NCBI RefSeq assembly: GCF_039233145.1
Contig: NZ_CP136419.1
Coordinates: 346,001 to 410,000 of the forward strand
Source: Moorella humiferrea
GTDB taxonomy: Bacteria; Bacillota; DSM-521; Neomoorellales; Neomoorellaceae
Length of the DNA stretch: 64,000 nucleotides
Direction of reading: 5' to 3'
Positions 26,384-34,707 of the stretch are shown piece after piece (position 1 is the stretch's first letter; each line of letters opens with the position of its first letter). The position numbers and the translations under genes are program-made. A model generated the notes under the pieces. It made no database searches. It saw only the letters and a list, made by a program, of their open reading frames with translations, and was not told where the DNA came from.

Positions 26384-28555
26384 ATGTTAGAACAAAAGAT
26401 AAGCAGGCGAACGTTTATCAAGGGCTCGCTGGTGGCCGGGGCCGTGGCCGCCTTCGGCGGCAGTTTGGTCCCTTTGAAAGGGGCGGAAGCGGCTGAGGCG
26501 CCGGAAGCCTCCGCCACTAAAGTCGTACCTACCATCTGCGAGATGTGCGGGGTAAAGTGTGGTGTTTTGGCCCATGTGAAGGATGGGCGCGTCTGGCGTT
26601 TGACCGGAAATCCCAAAGATCCCCAGAGCGGCGGTCGCTTGTGCGCCCGGGGCAATGCCGGTACCAAAACCTTGTATGATCCCGATCGCTTAAAGGGTCC
26701 TCTGAAGAGGGTCGGTGACGGCAAATTTGAGCCCATTTCCTGGGAACAGGCCTTTAAGGAAATAGGAGAAAAGCTCATAGAACTTAAAGGGCGTTACGGC
26801 CCCCAAACCCTCGTGTGGCTGGCCCATCCGGAACTCATCTCCCCTCTGGAGAAGCATTTTATGGCCGCCTTCGGCTCACCCAATTACACCGGCCATGGTC
26901 CGACCTGTTACAGCAGCAGAAATGTGGCATTTGAACAAATGTACGGCGGCGTTCCCGGGGTGGATTACCGCAATATCAAGTACTACATCGCCTTCGGCCG
27001 CAACCTCACCGGGGGTATTAAAAACCCCGATATACAAAAAATCGTGGCAGCCAAAGCAGAAGGCGCCCATCTGGTGGCCGTCGATCCACGCTTTAACGAT
27101 TTTGCCTACTTTGCCGACGAGTGGCTGCCCATCAGGCCCGGCACCGATTTGGCCATGATTTTGGCCATGATTAACGTCATCATTCGGGAGAACCTGTATG
27201 ACGCTTCCTTTGTAGCCGAGCGGACTGTCGGTTTTGAAGAGCTGAAGGCCGGAGTCGCTTCCTACACCCCCGAATGGGCGGCCCAAATAACCGGGATCGA
27301 CGCAGCGACCATCGCCCGCATCGCCCGGGAGCTGGCGGCGGCCAAGCCGGCGGCTGCCGTAGATCCCGGCTGGCATGCCGTTACCGGATCCCAGTACTAC
27401 AACAGTGTCCAAACGGCCCGGGCCGTAGCCGCCCTGAACGCCCTTCTGGGTAACCTCGGCGCCAAAGGCGGCCTGAGCTTTCCTCCTACCATTAAATTCG
27501 GGGATCCCGGACCCCTTATGGGCCCCAAGCCCCCTGCGGCGGTGGCGCCGCGCTGGGACGGGGCCGGCGGTGAAAAGTGGCCTTTAAATAAAGCCCACGG
27601 CATAATTCAGATATTCCCCGAAAGGGTCAAGGAGGATAAACCCTATCCCGTTAAGGCAGTCGTCATCCAGCATCTCAACCCGGTACGCTCCAGCACCAAC
27701 TCGGCGGCCTTTATTGAAGCCTTGAAGCAGTTAGAGCTGGTGGTCGCCATCGACATCCAGATGAATGATACGGCCTATTATGCCCATTATGTGCTCCCCG
27801 AAGCCACTTACCTGGAGCGCTATGACCCCTTGATGACGGCGGGCAACAAGGTGATTTTGCGCCAGCCGGCGGTGCAGCCCCTCTTTGATACTAAGGGAGC
27901 GGAGGAGATTATCGGTGGTATAGCCAAGGCGGCCGGTTTAGGGGAGTACTTCAACTTTACCCTCGAACAGTACAACGACGCCATGCTGGCTCCCCTGGGA
28001 TTGACCCAGGCGGAACTTGCCCGTACCGGTGTGGCCGAAGTAGCAGCCCAGCCGCCCGATTACACCAAACTCAAGACGCCGTCGGGCAAAATCGAGCTGG
28101 CTTGTCAGGCCTTTGTCAAGGCCGGCAGCACCTTAACGCCGGCGTGGGAACCGCCTTTGGTGGAGCCGAAGGAAAATGAATTTCGTTTCATCCAGGGCCA
28201 TGTGCCCATGCACACCCATACCACTACCGACAACAATGCCTACCTCCATGCCCTCATGCCGGAGAATGAACTCTGGATTAACCCGGCCCGGGCCGCCAAG
28301 CTGGGCATTAAAACCGGGGATGTTGTGGAAGTAACCTCCAAGGTAGGCAGCGTCAAGGTAAAGGCCCGGGTCACCGAGTGTATTCACCCCGAGGCCGTGT
28401 TCCTGGCCCACGGCTTTGGCTGCGGTGTCCCGTTGAGGAAACTGGCCTATAACAGTGGGGCCAACGGCGGCGCTTTAATCCCCATTATCACGGCACCGGT
28501 TTCCGGGGCGGCGGCCCAGTGTGAAACCCTGGTGACGGTGCGGAAGGCAGGGTGA
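26384..28555 (+). CDS. Molybdopterin oxidoreductase catalytic subunit, polysulfide/thiosulfate reductase type
   Basis: The 723-aa protein starts at ATG 26384 after cttggaggtg. It has a twin-arginine signal (SRRTFIKGSLVAGAVAAFGG), so it is exported folded. A [4Fe-4S] site follows (CEMCGVKCGVL, then LCARG). Cys at residue 175 in HGPTCYSSR is the probable Mo/W ligand, as in PsrA, PhsA and related enzymes. Later segments include AVDPRFNDFA and a C-terminal dinucleotide-binding domain. With the Fe-S and cytochrome b genes downstream it would form a membrane complex reducing polysulfide, thiosulfate or tetrathionate. The TusA-YeeE neighbourhood supports a sulfur substrate. Arsenate or other oxyanions are less likely alternatives. 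Confidence 0.82.
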   Translation: MLEQKISRRTFIKGSLVAGAVAAFGGSLVPLKGAEAAEAPEASATKVVPTICEMCGVKCGVLAHVKDGRVWRLTGNPKDPQSGGRLCARGNAGTKTLYDPDRLKGPLKRVGDGKFEPISWEQAFKEIGEKLIELKGRYGPQTLVWLAHPELISPLEKHFMAAFGSPNYTGHGPTCYSSRNVAFEQMYGGVPGVDYRNIKYYIAFGRNLTGGIKNPDIQKIVAAKAEGAHLVAVDPRFNDFAYFADEWLPIRPGTDLAMILAMINVIIRENLYDASFVAERTVGFEELKAGVASYTPEWAAQITGIDAATIARIARELAAAKPAAAVDPGWHAVTGSQYYNSVQTARAVAALNALLGNLGAKGGLSFPPTIKFGDPGPLMGPKPPAAVAPRWDGAGGEKWPLNKAHGIIQIFPERVKEDKPYPVKAVVIQHLNPVRSSTNSAAFIEALKQLELVVAIDIQMNDTAYYAHYVLPEATYLERYDPLMTAGNKVILRQPAVQPLFDTKGAEEIIGGIAKAAGLGEYFNFTLEQYNDAMLAPLGLTQAELARTGVAEVAAQPPDYTKLKTPSGKIELACQAFVKAGSTLTPAWEPPLVEPKENEFRFIQGHVPMHTHTTTDNNAYLHALMPENELWINPARAAKLGIKTGDVVEVTSKVGSVKVKARVTECIHPEAVFLAHGFGCGVPLRKLAYNSGANGGALIPIITAPVSGAAAQCETLVTVRKAG

Positions 28556-28561
28556 GTGTAG

Positions 28562-29257
28562 ATGGCTAAATACGGAATGCTGATCGATCTGACGCGCTGC
28601 GTAGGCTGCCACGGCTGCACCGTGGCCTGCCAGACCAAATGGGATTTGCTGCCTGCAGTACAGTTTACCAGGGTGCATCGTTACGAAGTTGGGACCTTTC
28701 CCAAGGTAAAAGGCGGGGTGATAACCACCCAGTGCATGCACTGCGACGATCCCCCTTGTGCCCGAGTTTGTCCTACGGGAGCCACCTATAAACGCGCCGA
28801 TGGTATAGTGGTAGTCGACGAGCAAAAATGTATAGGCTGCCGTTACTGCCAGCAGGCCTGCCCGTATGACGCCCGCAGCTTTAATCCCGAGGACCAAATA
28901 GTGCAAAAATGCTATTTCTGCTACGATTTTATCGAAAAAGGCGAGCAGCCGGCCTGTGTGGCGACCTGTATGGCCGCGGCCAGGATCTTCGGCGATTTAG
29001 AGGATAAAGGAAGTGAAATATCCAAAGCCATAGCCTCGAAAAAAGCCGTGCAGATTAAAGGCACTTCCATATACTACGTCCCACCGCGTAATTTGGATCC
29101 CTCCTTCTTGCCGGCTAATTTCCAAGAGCCGGGAGCCGTGCGTGTCTGGCAGGACATCGTTCATCCCGGGGGCAAGACCGTAATGGGTTTGGCGGCCGGC
29201 GCCGTTATCGCCGGTTTGGTCATCAACAATATCAAAGGAGGCGGCAAGAATGACTGA
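28562..29257 (+). CDS. Four-cluster ferredoxin-like electron-transfer subunit, PsrB/PhsB-like
   Basis: The 231-aa protein has four Cys groups typical of PsrB/DmsB: CVGCHGCTVAC, CMHCDDPPCARVC, CIGCRYCQQACPYDA and CYFCYDF…CVATC, enough for four [4Fe-4S] clusters. A single C-terminal hydrophobic helix (TVMGLAAGAVIAGLVI) probably anchors it at the outer face of the membrane, a feature shared with formate-dehydrogenase beta subunits. It starts 6 bp after the catalytic subunit and overlaps the cytochrome gene by 8 bp. It would pass electrons between haem and the molybdenum site. Confidence 0.88.
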   Translation: MAKYGMLIDLTRCVGCHGCTVACQTKWDLLPAVQFTRVHRYEVGTFPKVKGGVITTQCMHCDDPPCARVCPTGATYKRADGIVVVDEQKCIGCRYCQQACPYDARSFNPEDQIVQKCYFCYDFIEKGEQPACVATCMAAARIFGDLEDKGSEISKAIASKKAVQIKGTSIYYVPPRNLDPSFLPANFQEPGAVRVWQDIVHPGGKTVMGLAAGAVIAGLVINNIKGGGKND

Positions 29258-29924
29258 GGAAAAGGTGGAACGTTTTAATCTATTTGAGCGTTTGGGTCAC
29301 TGGAGTCATGGCATTACCTTCGTGGTCCTGCTCCTCACCGGGCTGGCCCTGGTCTTCCGCGGCTATGCCGGCCTGCTGGGACCGGGCGGGTTGCGCCTCT
29401 TTCGCGGCATCCATCACGCCATGGCCTATCCCTTTACCTTCCTAACGGTAATCATTCTTCTGTTGGGCACGCCGCGGACGTTTTTGCAGTGGCTGCGCGA
29501 ATGTTTTACATGGGGACGGGATGATTTCCGATTTATCTTCGCCTTTCCCCGGGAGTTTTTCGGCCTTAAAGCGGAACTACCAGAGCAGGGCAAGTTCAAC
29601 GCCGGCGAAAAACTCAATTCCCTCCTTACCATTTTCGGTTCTATCTTGATGGCCGCCACCGGCTGGATCCTGCTCCTCAGGGACAGTTTTTCACCGGCCG
29701 TGGTCTCCTGGGCCCTGCCCCTGCATTCGGCCGGAGCGCTGCTTATGGGCGGCGTTCTCCTGGGCCATGTTTACCTGGCCTTGGGTCACCCCAATTCCCG
29801 CGAGTCGATAAACGGTATGCTGTCCGGTAAAGTATCCGCCAAATTTGCCCGCGAGCATCACGGACGCTGGTACCGCGAGTTGAAGGCCGGAGAGAGACAA
29901 GAGAAACAGGCAAAAATAGCTTAA
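29250..29924 (+). CDS. Cytochrome b subunit, formate-dehydrogenase gamma type
   Basis: The 224-aa membrane protein has four hydrophobic helices. Haem-ligand histidines are plausible in LFERLGHWSHGITF (residues 11-24), RGIHHAMAYP, and LLGHVYLALGHPN. This is the di-haem cytochrome b561/FdnI fold and not the eight-helix NrfD type found in many polysulfide reductases. It would take electrons from menaquinone and deliver them to the ferredoxin-like subunit. The last 30 residues are cytoplasmic and highly charged. Confidence 0.82.
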   Translation: MTEEKVERFNLFERLGHWSHGITFVVLLLTGLALVFRGYAGLLGPGGLRLFRGIHHAMAYPFTFLTVIILLLGTPRTFLQWLRECFTWGRDDFRFIFAFPREFFGLKAELPEQGKFNAGEKLNSLLTIFGSILMAATGWILLLRDSFSPAVVSWALPLHSAGALLMGGVLLGHVYLALGHPNSRESINGMLSGKVSAKFAREHHGRWYRELKAGERQEKQAKIA

Positions 29925-29940
29925 AAATAGCTTAAATATG

Positions 29941-29965
29941 TTGCCCTGGAGCAATTCCAGGGCAA
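29941..29965 (+). terminator. Hairpin after the molybdoenzyme operon
   Basis: TTGCCCTGGA/TCCAGGGCAA, 10 bp with a 5-base loop. The following T content is weak (taatattgtct). Confidence 0.5.
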
Positions 29966-30054
29966 TAATATTGTCTGAAGAAGGAAATTCTTAGGCCAGT
30001 GGCGAAAATACTAGGGACCTATATAATACGAACCCTTCTTCAGGGGAGAACCAA

Positions 30055-32133
30055 ATGGAAAGCAGCACGCGAAAGGGCGTCAGCGCCGTTATCCCGGCCT
30101 ACAACGAGGCGGCCACCGTAGGCAAAGTCATCGAAACTTTGAAACAGGTGACCGACATTACCGAGATTATCGTGGTGAGCGACGGCTCCATTGACGCAAC
30201 GGCGGGGGTGGCCCGCCGCCACGGCGCCCGGGTTATCGAGCTGGCGACCAACGGTGGTAAAGGGGCGGCCATGGCCGTCGGCGCCCGGGCGGCCCGGGAG
30301 GACATCCTCCTTTTCCTGGATGCCGACCTGGAAGGCTTGACGGCGGCCCACGTAGAAGCCTTAATCGCGCCTTTGCTGGACGGAAGCGCCGATATGACGG
30401 TGGGCATCTTCAGCCGGGGCAGGTCCCTCACCGACCTGGCCCAGGTGGTGGCTCCCCACCTTTCCGGGCAGCGGGCCATACGTAAAGAGCTTTTTCTAAC
30501 GGTAGGCGCGGAAAAAAGCCGCTTTGAGATCGAAGTGCTTTTGACCGGCGAAGCTCGGGCCAGGGGATGGCGGGTGAAGAAAGTCCCCTTAGTTAACATG
30601 ACTCACGTAATGAAAGAAGAAAAGCGGGGCCTGTGGCGCGGCCTTGTCGCCCGCTTGGGCATGTACAAGGATATACTCGTCTACCTCCTCCGGTTGACGG
30701 GCAGAAAAATTAAGACCCGTCCGGCGCTGCTCATTATTTTGACAATCCTGCTCGGCATGGCCTTGAACTACCACTTCCTGACCGTGCGGGCTACGGCAGC
30801 CGAAGCGCGCATGTTGCCTGCCCTGGAGCTCCAGGACAATGCCAAGCGCCTGCTTGTCATATCCCCCCATCCCGACGACGAAACCCTCGGGGCAGGCGGC
30901 CTTATAGCCCAGGCTAGGGAGCGGGGCGATGCCGTCAAGGTTGTTTTTATGACCAATGGGGACGGCTTCCGGCGGGGCGTGGAGAAATACAACGGTTTTT
31001 TGCCGGCGGGGCCTGCCGATTTTTTGCAGTACGGCTTCCTGCGGCAGAAGGAAGCTTTAAACGCCCTAGCAATCCTGGGCGTTAAAGGCGAAGACGTCAT
31101 ATTTTTAGGTTATCCCGACGGCGGTCTCGCCTCCCTGTGGCTGAACTTCTGGGACGGCGACAGGCCGTATACGTCGCCCTGTACCCGCCAGGCGAGGGTG
31201 GCCTATAAACTAGCCTTTGCCCCCGGGGAGCCATACACCGCCGCGTCCCTTTTGGATAACCTGGTGACCATCTTAAAAGAATACCGGCCTACCGCTATAT
31301 ACGTAACCGATACCGGCGACAGCCATTCGGACCATTGGGCGACGGGTGCCTTTACCCTGGCCGCCGTGGGAAGGGTGGAAGGGGAAGATCCTTCTTTTCG
31401 GCCGGAAGTGTATACCTTTATCATCCACAGCGGTTCCTGGCAGATGTTCCCCGTAATGGAACGTAAAGATAAACCCTTACTGCCCCCGCGCTATTTCTTT
31501 GCCGGGAATATGACCTGGTATAAATTACCCCTGGCGTCCGGGGATTTGGAGCGTAAAAAAAAGGCCATTGCCGCTTATAAATCCCAGGCCCTGGTTATAC
31601 CGACCTTTATGGCCAACTTCGAACGGCCCAATGAGGTTTTTGCCCGGGTGGAAAATCGAGAGGTTTCCCATGCCCACGGCGGCGTTACCTGGTCCGAAGC
31701 GGCCCGGATAGCCACCGACCCCGCCGGGGATCAATTGGTCCGTAAACTCGAACAGGGAGGCGATTTAAAGGCGGTTTACCTTTTGCAGGACGGCAGCACC
31801 CTTCGCCTGCGCCTGGACACATGGGGTCGGCCCGGTTTCCCGGTGAGGTACACCATCAGTCTTTATATGATAAATGCCGAAGGCCCCCTGCGGCGTTTTG
31901 TGCTGCAGGTACCTGCGGGCGGCAAGAAGGCTATGTGGCTGGTCCGGCCCCAGGAGTACGACCCTGTCGATGTTGCCGTTACCTACCGGGAGAACGGCAT
32001 TGAGCTCACCCTGCCGGCTTTACTCCCGCCGGGGGAGCATTTCTTGATGCTTGAAGCCGCCACTTCCGTGGGTAAAATTCCCCTCGACCGTATTCCCTGG
32101 CGTCTTTTACACGTGAACGGGGGCGCCGCATAG
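30055..32133 (+). CDS. Fusion of GT2 glycosyltransferase and PIG-L-type deacetylase
   Basis: The 692-aa protein contains two enzymes. Residues 1-220 are a GT-A family 2 transferase: VSAVIPAYNEAATVGKVIET, VVSDGSIDAT and the metal site FLDADLEG. A membrane helix follows (ALLIILTILLGMALNYHF, about 225-245). Residues about 265-480 are a PIG-L/LmbE zinc deacetylase: ISPHPDDETLGAGGL (zinc motif HPDD), TNGDGF and DTGDSHSDHWATGAF. The last 150 residues form a beta-rich domain. Together this suggests transfer of an N-acetyl sugar and its deacetylation outside or at the membrane, as in GPI, mycothiol or bacillithiol chemistry. The acceptor is unknown. It leads a four-gene operon. Confidence 0.8.
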   Translation: MESSTRKGVSAVIPAYNEAATVGKVIETLKQVTDITEIIVVSDGSIDATAGVARRHGARVIELATNGGKGAAMAVGARAAREDILLFLDADLEGLTAAHVEALIAPLLDGSADMTVGIFSRGRSLTDLAQVVAPHLSGQRAIRKELFLTVGAEKSRFEIEVLLTGEARARGWRVKKVPLVNMTHVMKEEKRGLWRGLVARLGMYKDILVYLLRLTGRKIKTRPALLIILTILLGMALNYHFLTVRATAAEARMLPALELQDNAKRLLVISPHPDDETLGAGGLIAQARERGDAVKVVFMTNGDGFRRGVEKYNGFLPAGPADFLQYGFLRQKEALNALAILGVKGEDVIFLGYPDGGLASLWLNFWDGDRPYTSPCTRQARVAYKLAFAPGEPYTAASLLDNLVTILKEYRPTAIYVTDTGDSHSDHWATGAFTLAAVGRVEGEDPSFRPEVYTFIIHSGSWQMFPVMERKDKPLLPPRYFFAGNMTWYKLPLASGDLERKKKAIAAYKSQALVIPTFMANFERPNEVFARVENREVSHAHGGVTWSEAARIATDPAGDQLVRKLEQGGDLKAVYLLQDGSTLRLRLDTWGRPGFPVRYTISLYMINAEGPLRRFVLQVPAGGKKAMWLVRPQEYDPVDVAVTYRENGIELTLPALLPPGEHFLMLEAATSVGKIPLDRIPWRLLHVNGGAA

Positions 32134-33120
32134 ATGGCCGCCCTCCTCTTTGGTCTGGAAGAAGAAGTTTTCATCACCGAGCCGGAGCGGCCGACCCTGC
32201 AGTCCCTGTATTACCTGTCCCGGCTCCTCTGGCAGGACCCGGCCGATTATTATACCCACACTGCCTGCAATTTTACCCGGGGCAAGGACCTGCGTTTCGG
32301 CCTGATGAGCGGTATAGAGATTTCCACCGGCACCTTTAGAAACATACCCGACCTTTTAGCCGACTTGCGCCGCCGCCGCCGGGAACTGGCGGGCGTTTGT
32401 CCGGGTCTCATCGTTCCGGTGGGGCACCTTTTTGACCGGGAGGAGCCCACCAACGTTAGCGGCATGCATGTTCATATAAGCGGTTTTCCCGACCGCGAGC
32501 GGGCCTACCGCAACCTCGTCTATTTTTTACCCCTTCTGGCCCTGTTGAGTGTTAATTCGCCCATTGCCGGCAACCGCTTTTACGGTTGTTCTTATCGCTG
32601 GGCCGAGGCTTTTGCCATCGGGCCCCTGCGGGAAGACAGGCGCTACCGCTTCCAGGATTTAATCGAATCTAAACGCTTGGGTACCCTGGAAATACGCGTC
32701 TTCGACCCGGTATGGGATTTAGACCGCATTCGGATTCTACTGGAATGCATTCAGGCCATATTACTTGTCGACGCTGATTATCCCGGTGATATAGAGGTTT
32801 ATAACCGTCTGCGCTTAAAAGCGGCCAAGGAGGGATATGTTGAGGAACTGCGCCCGATTTACCGCGAATTAACCCGGCTGCTTCCCCTGCCGGAAGACCT
32901 CTTTCGTCATCCTCCGGCCGAAGCCGTCAAGGACCTCTGGCTGCGGCAGGGAACCCTGGCCGTGTATTCTGCCCTGGACAACGGCTACCGTAACGGTCTT
33001 TTTGTTCCCCGTCCGGTGAAGCCGTATAAAGTGAGATGGCCGCTCATGATCGCCGGTTTTTGCGGTTATTACCTTCCCAAAATGCCGTATAATTTAAAGA
33101 AAGTGTGGTCGGAATGGTAA
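32134..33120 (+). CDS. GCS2-type glutamate-cysteine ligase-like carboxylate-amine ligase
   Basis: The 328-aa protein begins LLFGLEEEVF, the Glu-rich opening of the GCS2 family (plant-type glutamate-cysteine ligase, YbdK, EgtA). Other matching pieces are MSGIEISTGTFRN, SGMHVHISG (the metal/ATP site) and GTLEIRVFDPVWDL. Members join an amino acid carboxyl to an amine using ATP. The ATG follows directly on the stop of the GT2-PIG-L gene with no gap, so translation is coupled. The natural substrate is not evident. A link to a thiol or to an amino-sugar head group is possible, since the neighbouring deacetylase would expose a free amine. Confidence 0.78.
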   Translation: MAALLFGLEEEVFITEPERPTLQSLYYLSRLLWQDPADYYTHTACNFTRGKDLRFGLMSGIEISTGTFRNIPDLLADLRRRRRELAGVCPGLIVPVGHLFDREEPTNVSGMHVHISGFPDRERAYRNLVYFLPLLALLSVNSPIAGNRFYGCSYRWAEAFAIGPLREDRRYRFQDLIESKRLGTLEIRVFDPVWDLDRIRILLECIQAILLVDADYPGDIEVYNRLRLKAAKEGYVEELRPIYRELTRLLPLPEDLFRHPPAEAVKDLWLRQGTLAVYSALDNGYRNGLFVPRPVKPYKVRWPLMIAGFCGYYLPKMPYNLKKVWSEW

Positions 33121-33830
33121 CTTTGGGAAAAATCCTGGTGGTCATCGTTCTTGCCGTTGGGGTGCTTTTCTGGTACCTGCGCCACGTATGGTTTTATCGC
33201 GATCCGTTACGCATAGCGCCTGCAGGAGAAGGGCTTATTCTTGCCCCGGCCGACGGCCAAGTGGTCTACGTCAAACCCTTTGCCGACGGCCGGGTGGTCG
33301 CGGAAAAACTGGGACGCCCCATTCCCATTACGGAAATAATGAAAGCGCCGGGGTTTGGTGAAGAGGGCTGGATCGTGGGCATTTACATGTCGCCCCTGGA
33401 CGTTCATTTCAATTATGCCCCCATCGATGCCCGGGTGGAGGGCATGGTCCATACCCCGGCGAAGATAAATTTACCTATGGTAGATCTATGGGAATATATT
33501 CGTTTGACCTATCTTCGCCGGGCAGTTGATTTATTTGCCCATCGCTACCGGCTGGTCAATGAAAGGATGACCATTTTTCTCGAGAACAGCGACGTTAAAA
33601 TTGCCCTAGTGGAGATAGCCGACAAGTTTGTCAACAAGATCCGGTGTTTCATCACTCCCGGCCAGGTCGTTTCCCGGGGGCAGAAGGTGTCCTTTATAGA
33701 GCGGGGGTCCCAGGTAGACCTGATAATTTTTACAAGGGACGTGGAGATCACCGTGCGGGTCGGTCAACAGGTTTACGGCGCCCGGACGGTGGTGGCGCGT
33801 TATCGGGGAGCGGGCGGGGCGGGGCAGTGA
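33114..33830 (+). CDS. Short phosphatidylserine decarboxylase-like protein
   Basis: The 238-aa protein has an N-terminal membrane helix (GKILVVIVLAVGVLFWYL), then WFYRDPLRIAPAGEGLILAP and ADGQVVYVKPF, SPLDVHFNYAPIDARVEG and finally FIERGSQVDLIIF. These correspond to the short (archaeal/Asd-type) decarboxylases, where self-cleavage at Gly-Ser creates the pyruvoyl group; the GS pair is present. An ATG at 33114 is preferred over GTG 33105. It overlaps the preceding ligase gene by 7 bp. The usual reaction makes phosphatidylethanolamine; in this operon it may act on a related head group. Confidence 0.8.
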   Translation: MVTLGKILVVIVLAVGVLFWYLRHVWFYRDPLRIAPAGEGLILAPADGQVVYVKPFADGRVVAEKLGRPIPITEIMKAPGFGEEGWIVGIYMSPLDVHFNYAPIDARVEGMVHTPAKINLPMVDLWEYIRLTYLRRAVDLFAHRYRLVNERMTIFLENSDVKIALVEIADKFVNKIRCFITPGQVVSRGQKVSFIERGSQVDLIIFTRDVEITVRVGQQVYGARTVVARYRGAGGAGQ

Positions 33831-34414
33831 ACGCTTTGCATGTTTACATAGCCCTTTTCGGTTTGCTCCTCGTCGAGGGTATGGGCGTTCCGGGGGTCCC
33901 CTTTGAGCCCGTCTTCCTGGCCGCCGGTTATCTAATCGACCGCGGCGAAATGAATTTCTGGGCGGCGGTTGCTGTCGGCAGCCTTGGCAATCTCCTGGGC
34001 AACCTGCTGGGCTACTGGCTGGGGGCCAGGCCCGGGCGGGGCCTGATGACACGCCTTTTTCGCCGCGGCTGGAAAGAGGAAGGCCTGGCCTTGACGCGGG
34101 AGTGGCTGAGCCGTTACGGCGCGGCGGTTATAATTTTAGCTCGCTGGTTCGGGCCCATCAGGACGCCCACTATTTTGACGGCAGGAGTTGTAGGGATGAA
34201 TCTGGGCCCCTATGCCCTTTATTCGGCCCTGGGCGCCTTCACCTGGACCCTGGCCTGGCAATACGCCAATTGGAAGGGAGCCCATTTCATCTTTAGATGG
34301 TGGCACCTTTACCGCCGTTATGCCACCTGGTGGCTGGATGCCCTTCTCATCTTGGTGGCATTGACGGTCACCGTCGCTTCGCTGTATTATTGCTGGCGCC
34401 GTTCATGGAAATAA
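33827..34414 (+). CDS. DedA-family membrane protein
   Basis: The 195-aa integral membrane protein starts at GTG 33827, overlapping the upstream stop (GTGA). Family motifs are GMGVPGVPFEPVFLAAGYL (residues about 18-36), GSLGNLLGNLLGYWLGARPG, and FGPIRTPTILTAGVVGMN, the usual R.P..AG segment. Five hydrophobic stretches are visible. DedA/VTT proteins are scramblases or flippases for phospholipids and undecaprenyl phosphate. As last gene of the GT2-PIG-L operon it may recycle or move the lipid carrier used there. Confidence 0.85.
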   Translation: MNALHVYIALFGLLLVEGMGVPGVPFEPVFLAAGYLIDRGEMNFWAAVAVGSLGNLLGNLLGYWLGARPGRGLMTRLFRRGWKEEGLALTREWLSRYGAAVIILARWFGPIRTPTILTAGVVGMNLGPYALYSALGAFTWTLAWQYANWKGAHFIFRWWHLYRRYATWWLDALLILVALTVTVASLYYCWRRSWK

Positions 34415-34430
34415 ATGGTATAAAATTACT

Positions 34431-34459
34431 TTGACAAGTATAAGGATATATGTTAAAAT
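34431..34459 (+). promoter_or_regulatory. Sigma-A promoter of the riboswitch-aminomutase transcript
   Basis: TTGACA at 34431-34436, 17 bp, then TAAAAT at 34454-34459. This places the RNA start near 34466, just ahead of the riboswitch. Confidence 0.8.
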
Positions 34460-34477
34460 TATTTAACAACAGAATAC

Positions 34478-34618
34478 GTAAACGCTGAATCCCTTGATCG
34501 AGGGAACGGGGGAACCAATTCTTTGGGGTGAATCCCCGCCTCCGGTTTAAAACCAACCGGGTGCGGGGTAGGGTTAGCTTTCGACCCGAACCCGTCAGCT
34601 AACTTCGTAAGCGTGGAA
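34478..34618 (+). promoter_or_regulatory. c-di-AMP riboswitch, ydaO/yuaA type
   Basis: The conserved landmarks of the ydaO RNA are present in order: the closing stem ACGCT/AGCGT (34482-34486 with 34610-34614), CTGAATCC, GGGGGAACCA, TTTGGGGTGAATCC, a pairing GC-rich stem, and the hallmark CCGAACCCGTCAGCTAAC (about 34586-34603) followed by TTCGTAAGCG. The ydaO class binds c-di-AMP and turns expression off, usually through a terminator. A strong terminator follows here before the glutamate 2,3-aminomutase gene, so low c-di-AMP (as in osmotic stress) should raise expression. Confidence 0.92.
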
Positions 34619-34658
34619 AGTGAAAGAGGTAATGTACCCCTTTAATTTTCGTGCGCCC

Positions 34659-34688
34659 AAAACCCCGGTTCAACCGGGGTTTTATTTT
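34659..34688 (+). terminator. Riboswitch-controlled intrinsic terminator
   Basis: AAAACCCCGGTT and AACCGGGGTTTT pair over 12 bp around a 1-base centre, then TTATTTT. It ends about 3 bases before the ribosome site aaaggaggt of the next gene, so it is well placed for transcription control by the riboswitch. Confidence 0.9.
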
Positions 34689-34707
34689 GTGAAAGGAGGT
34701 AAACATT

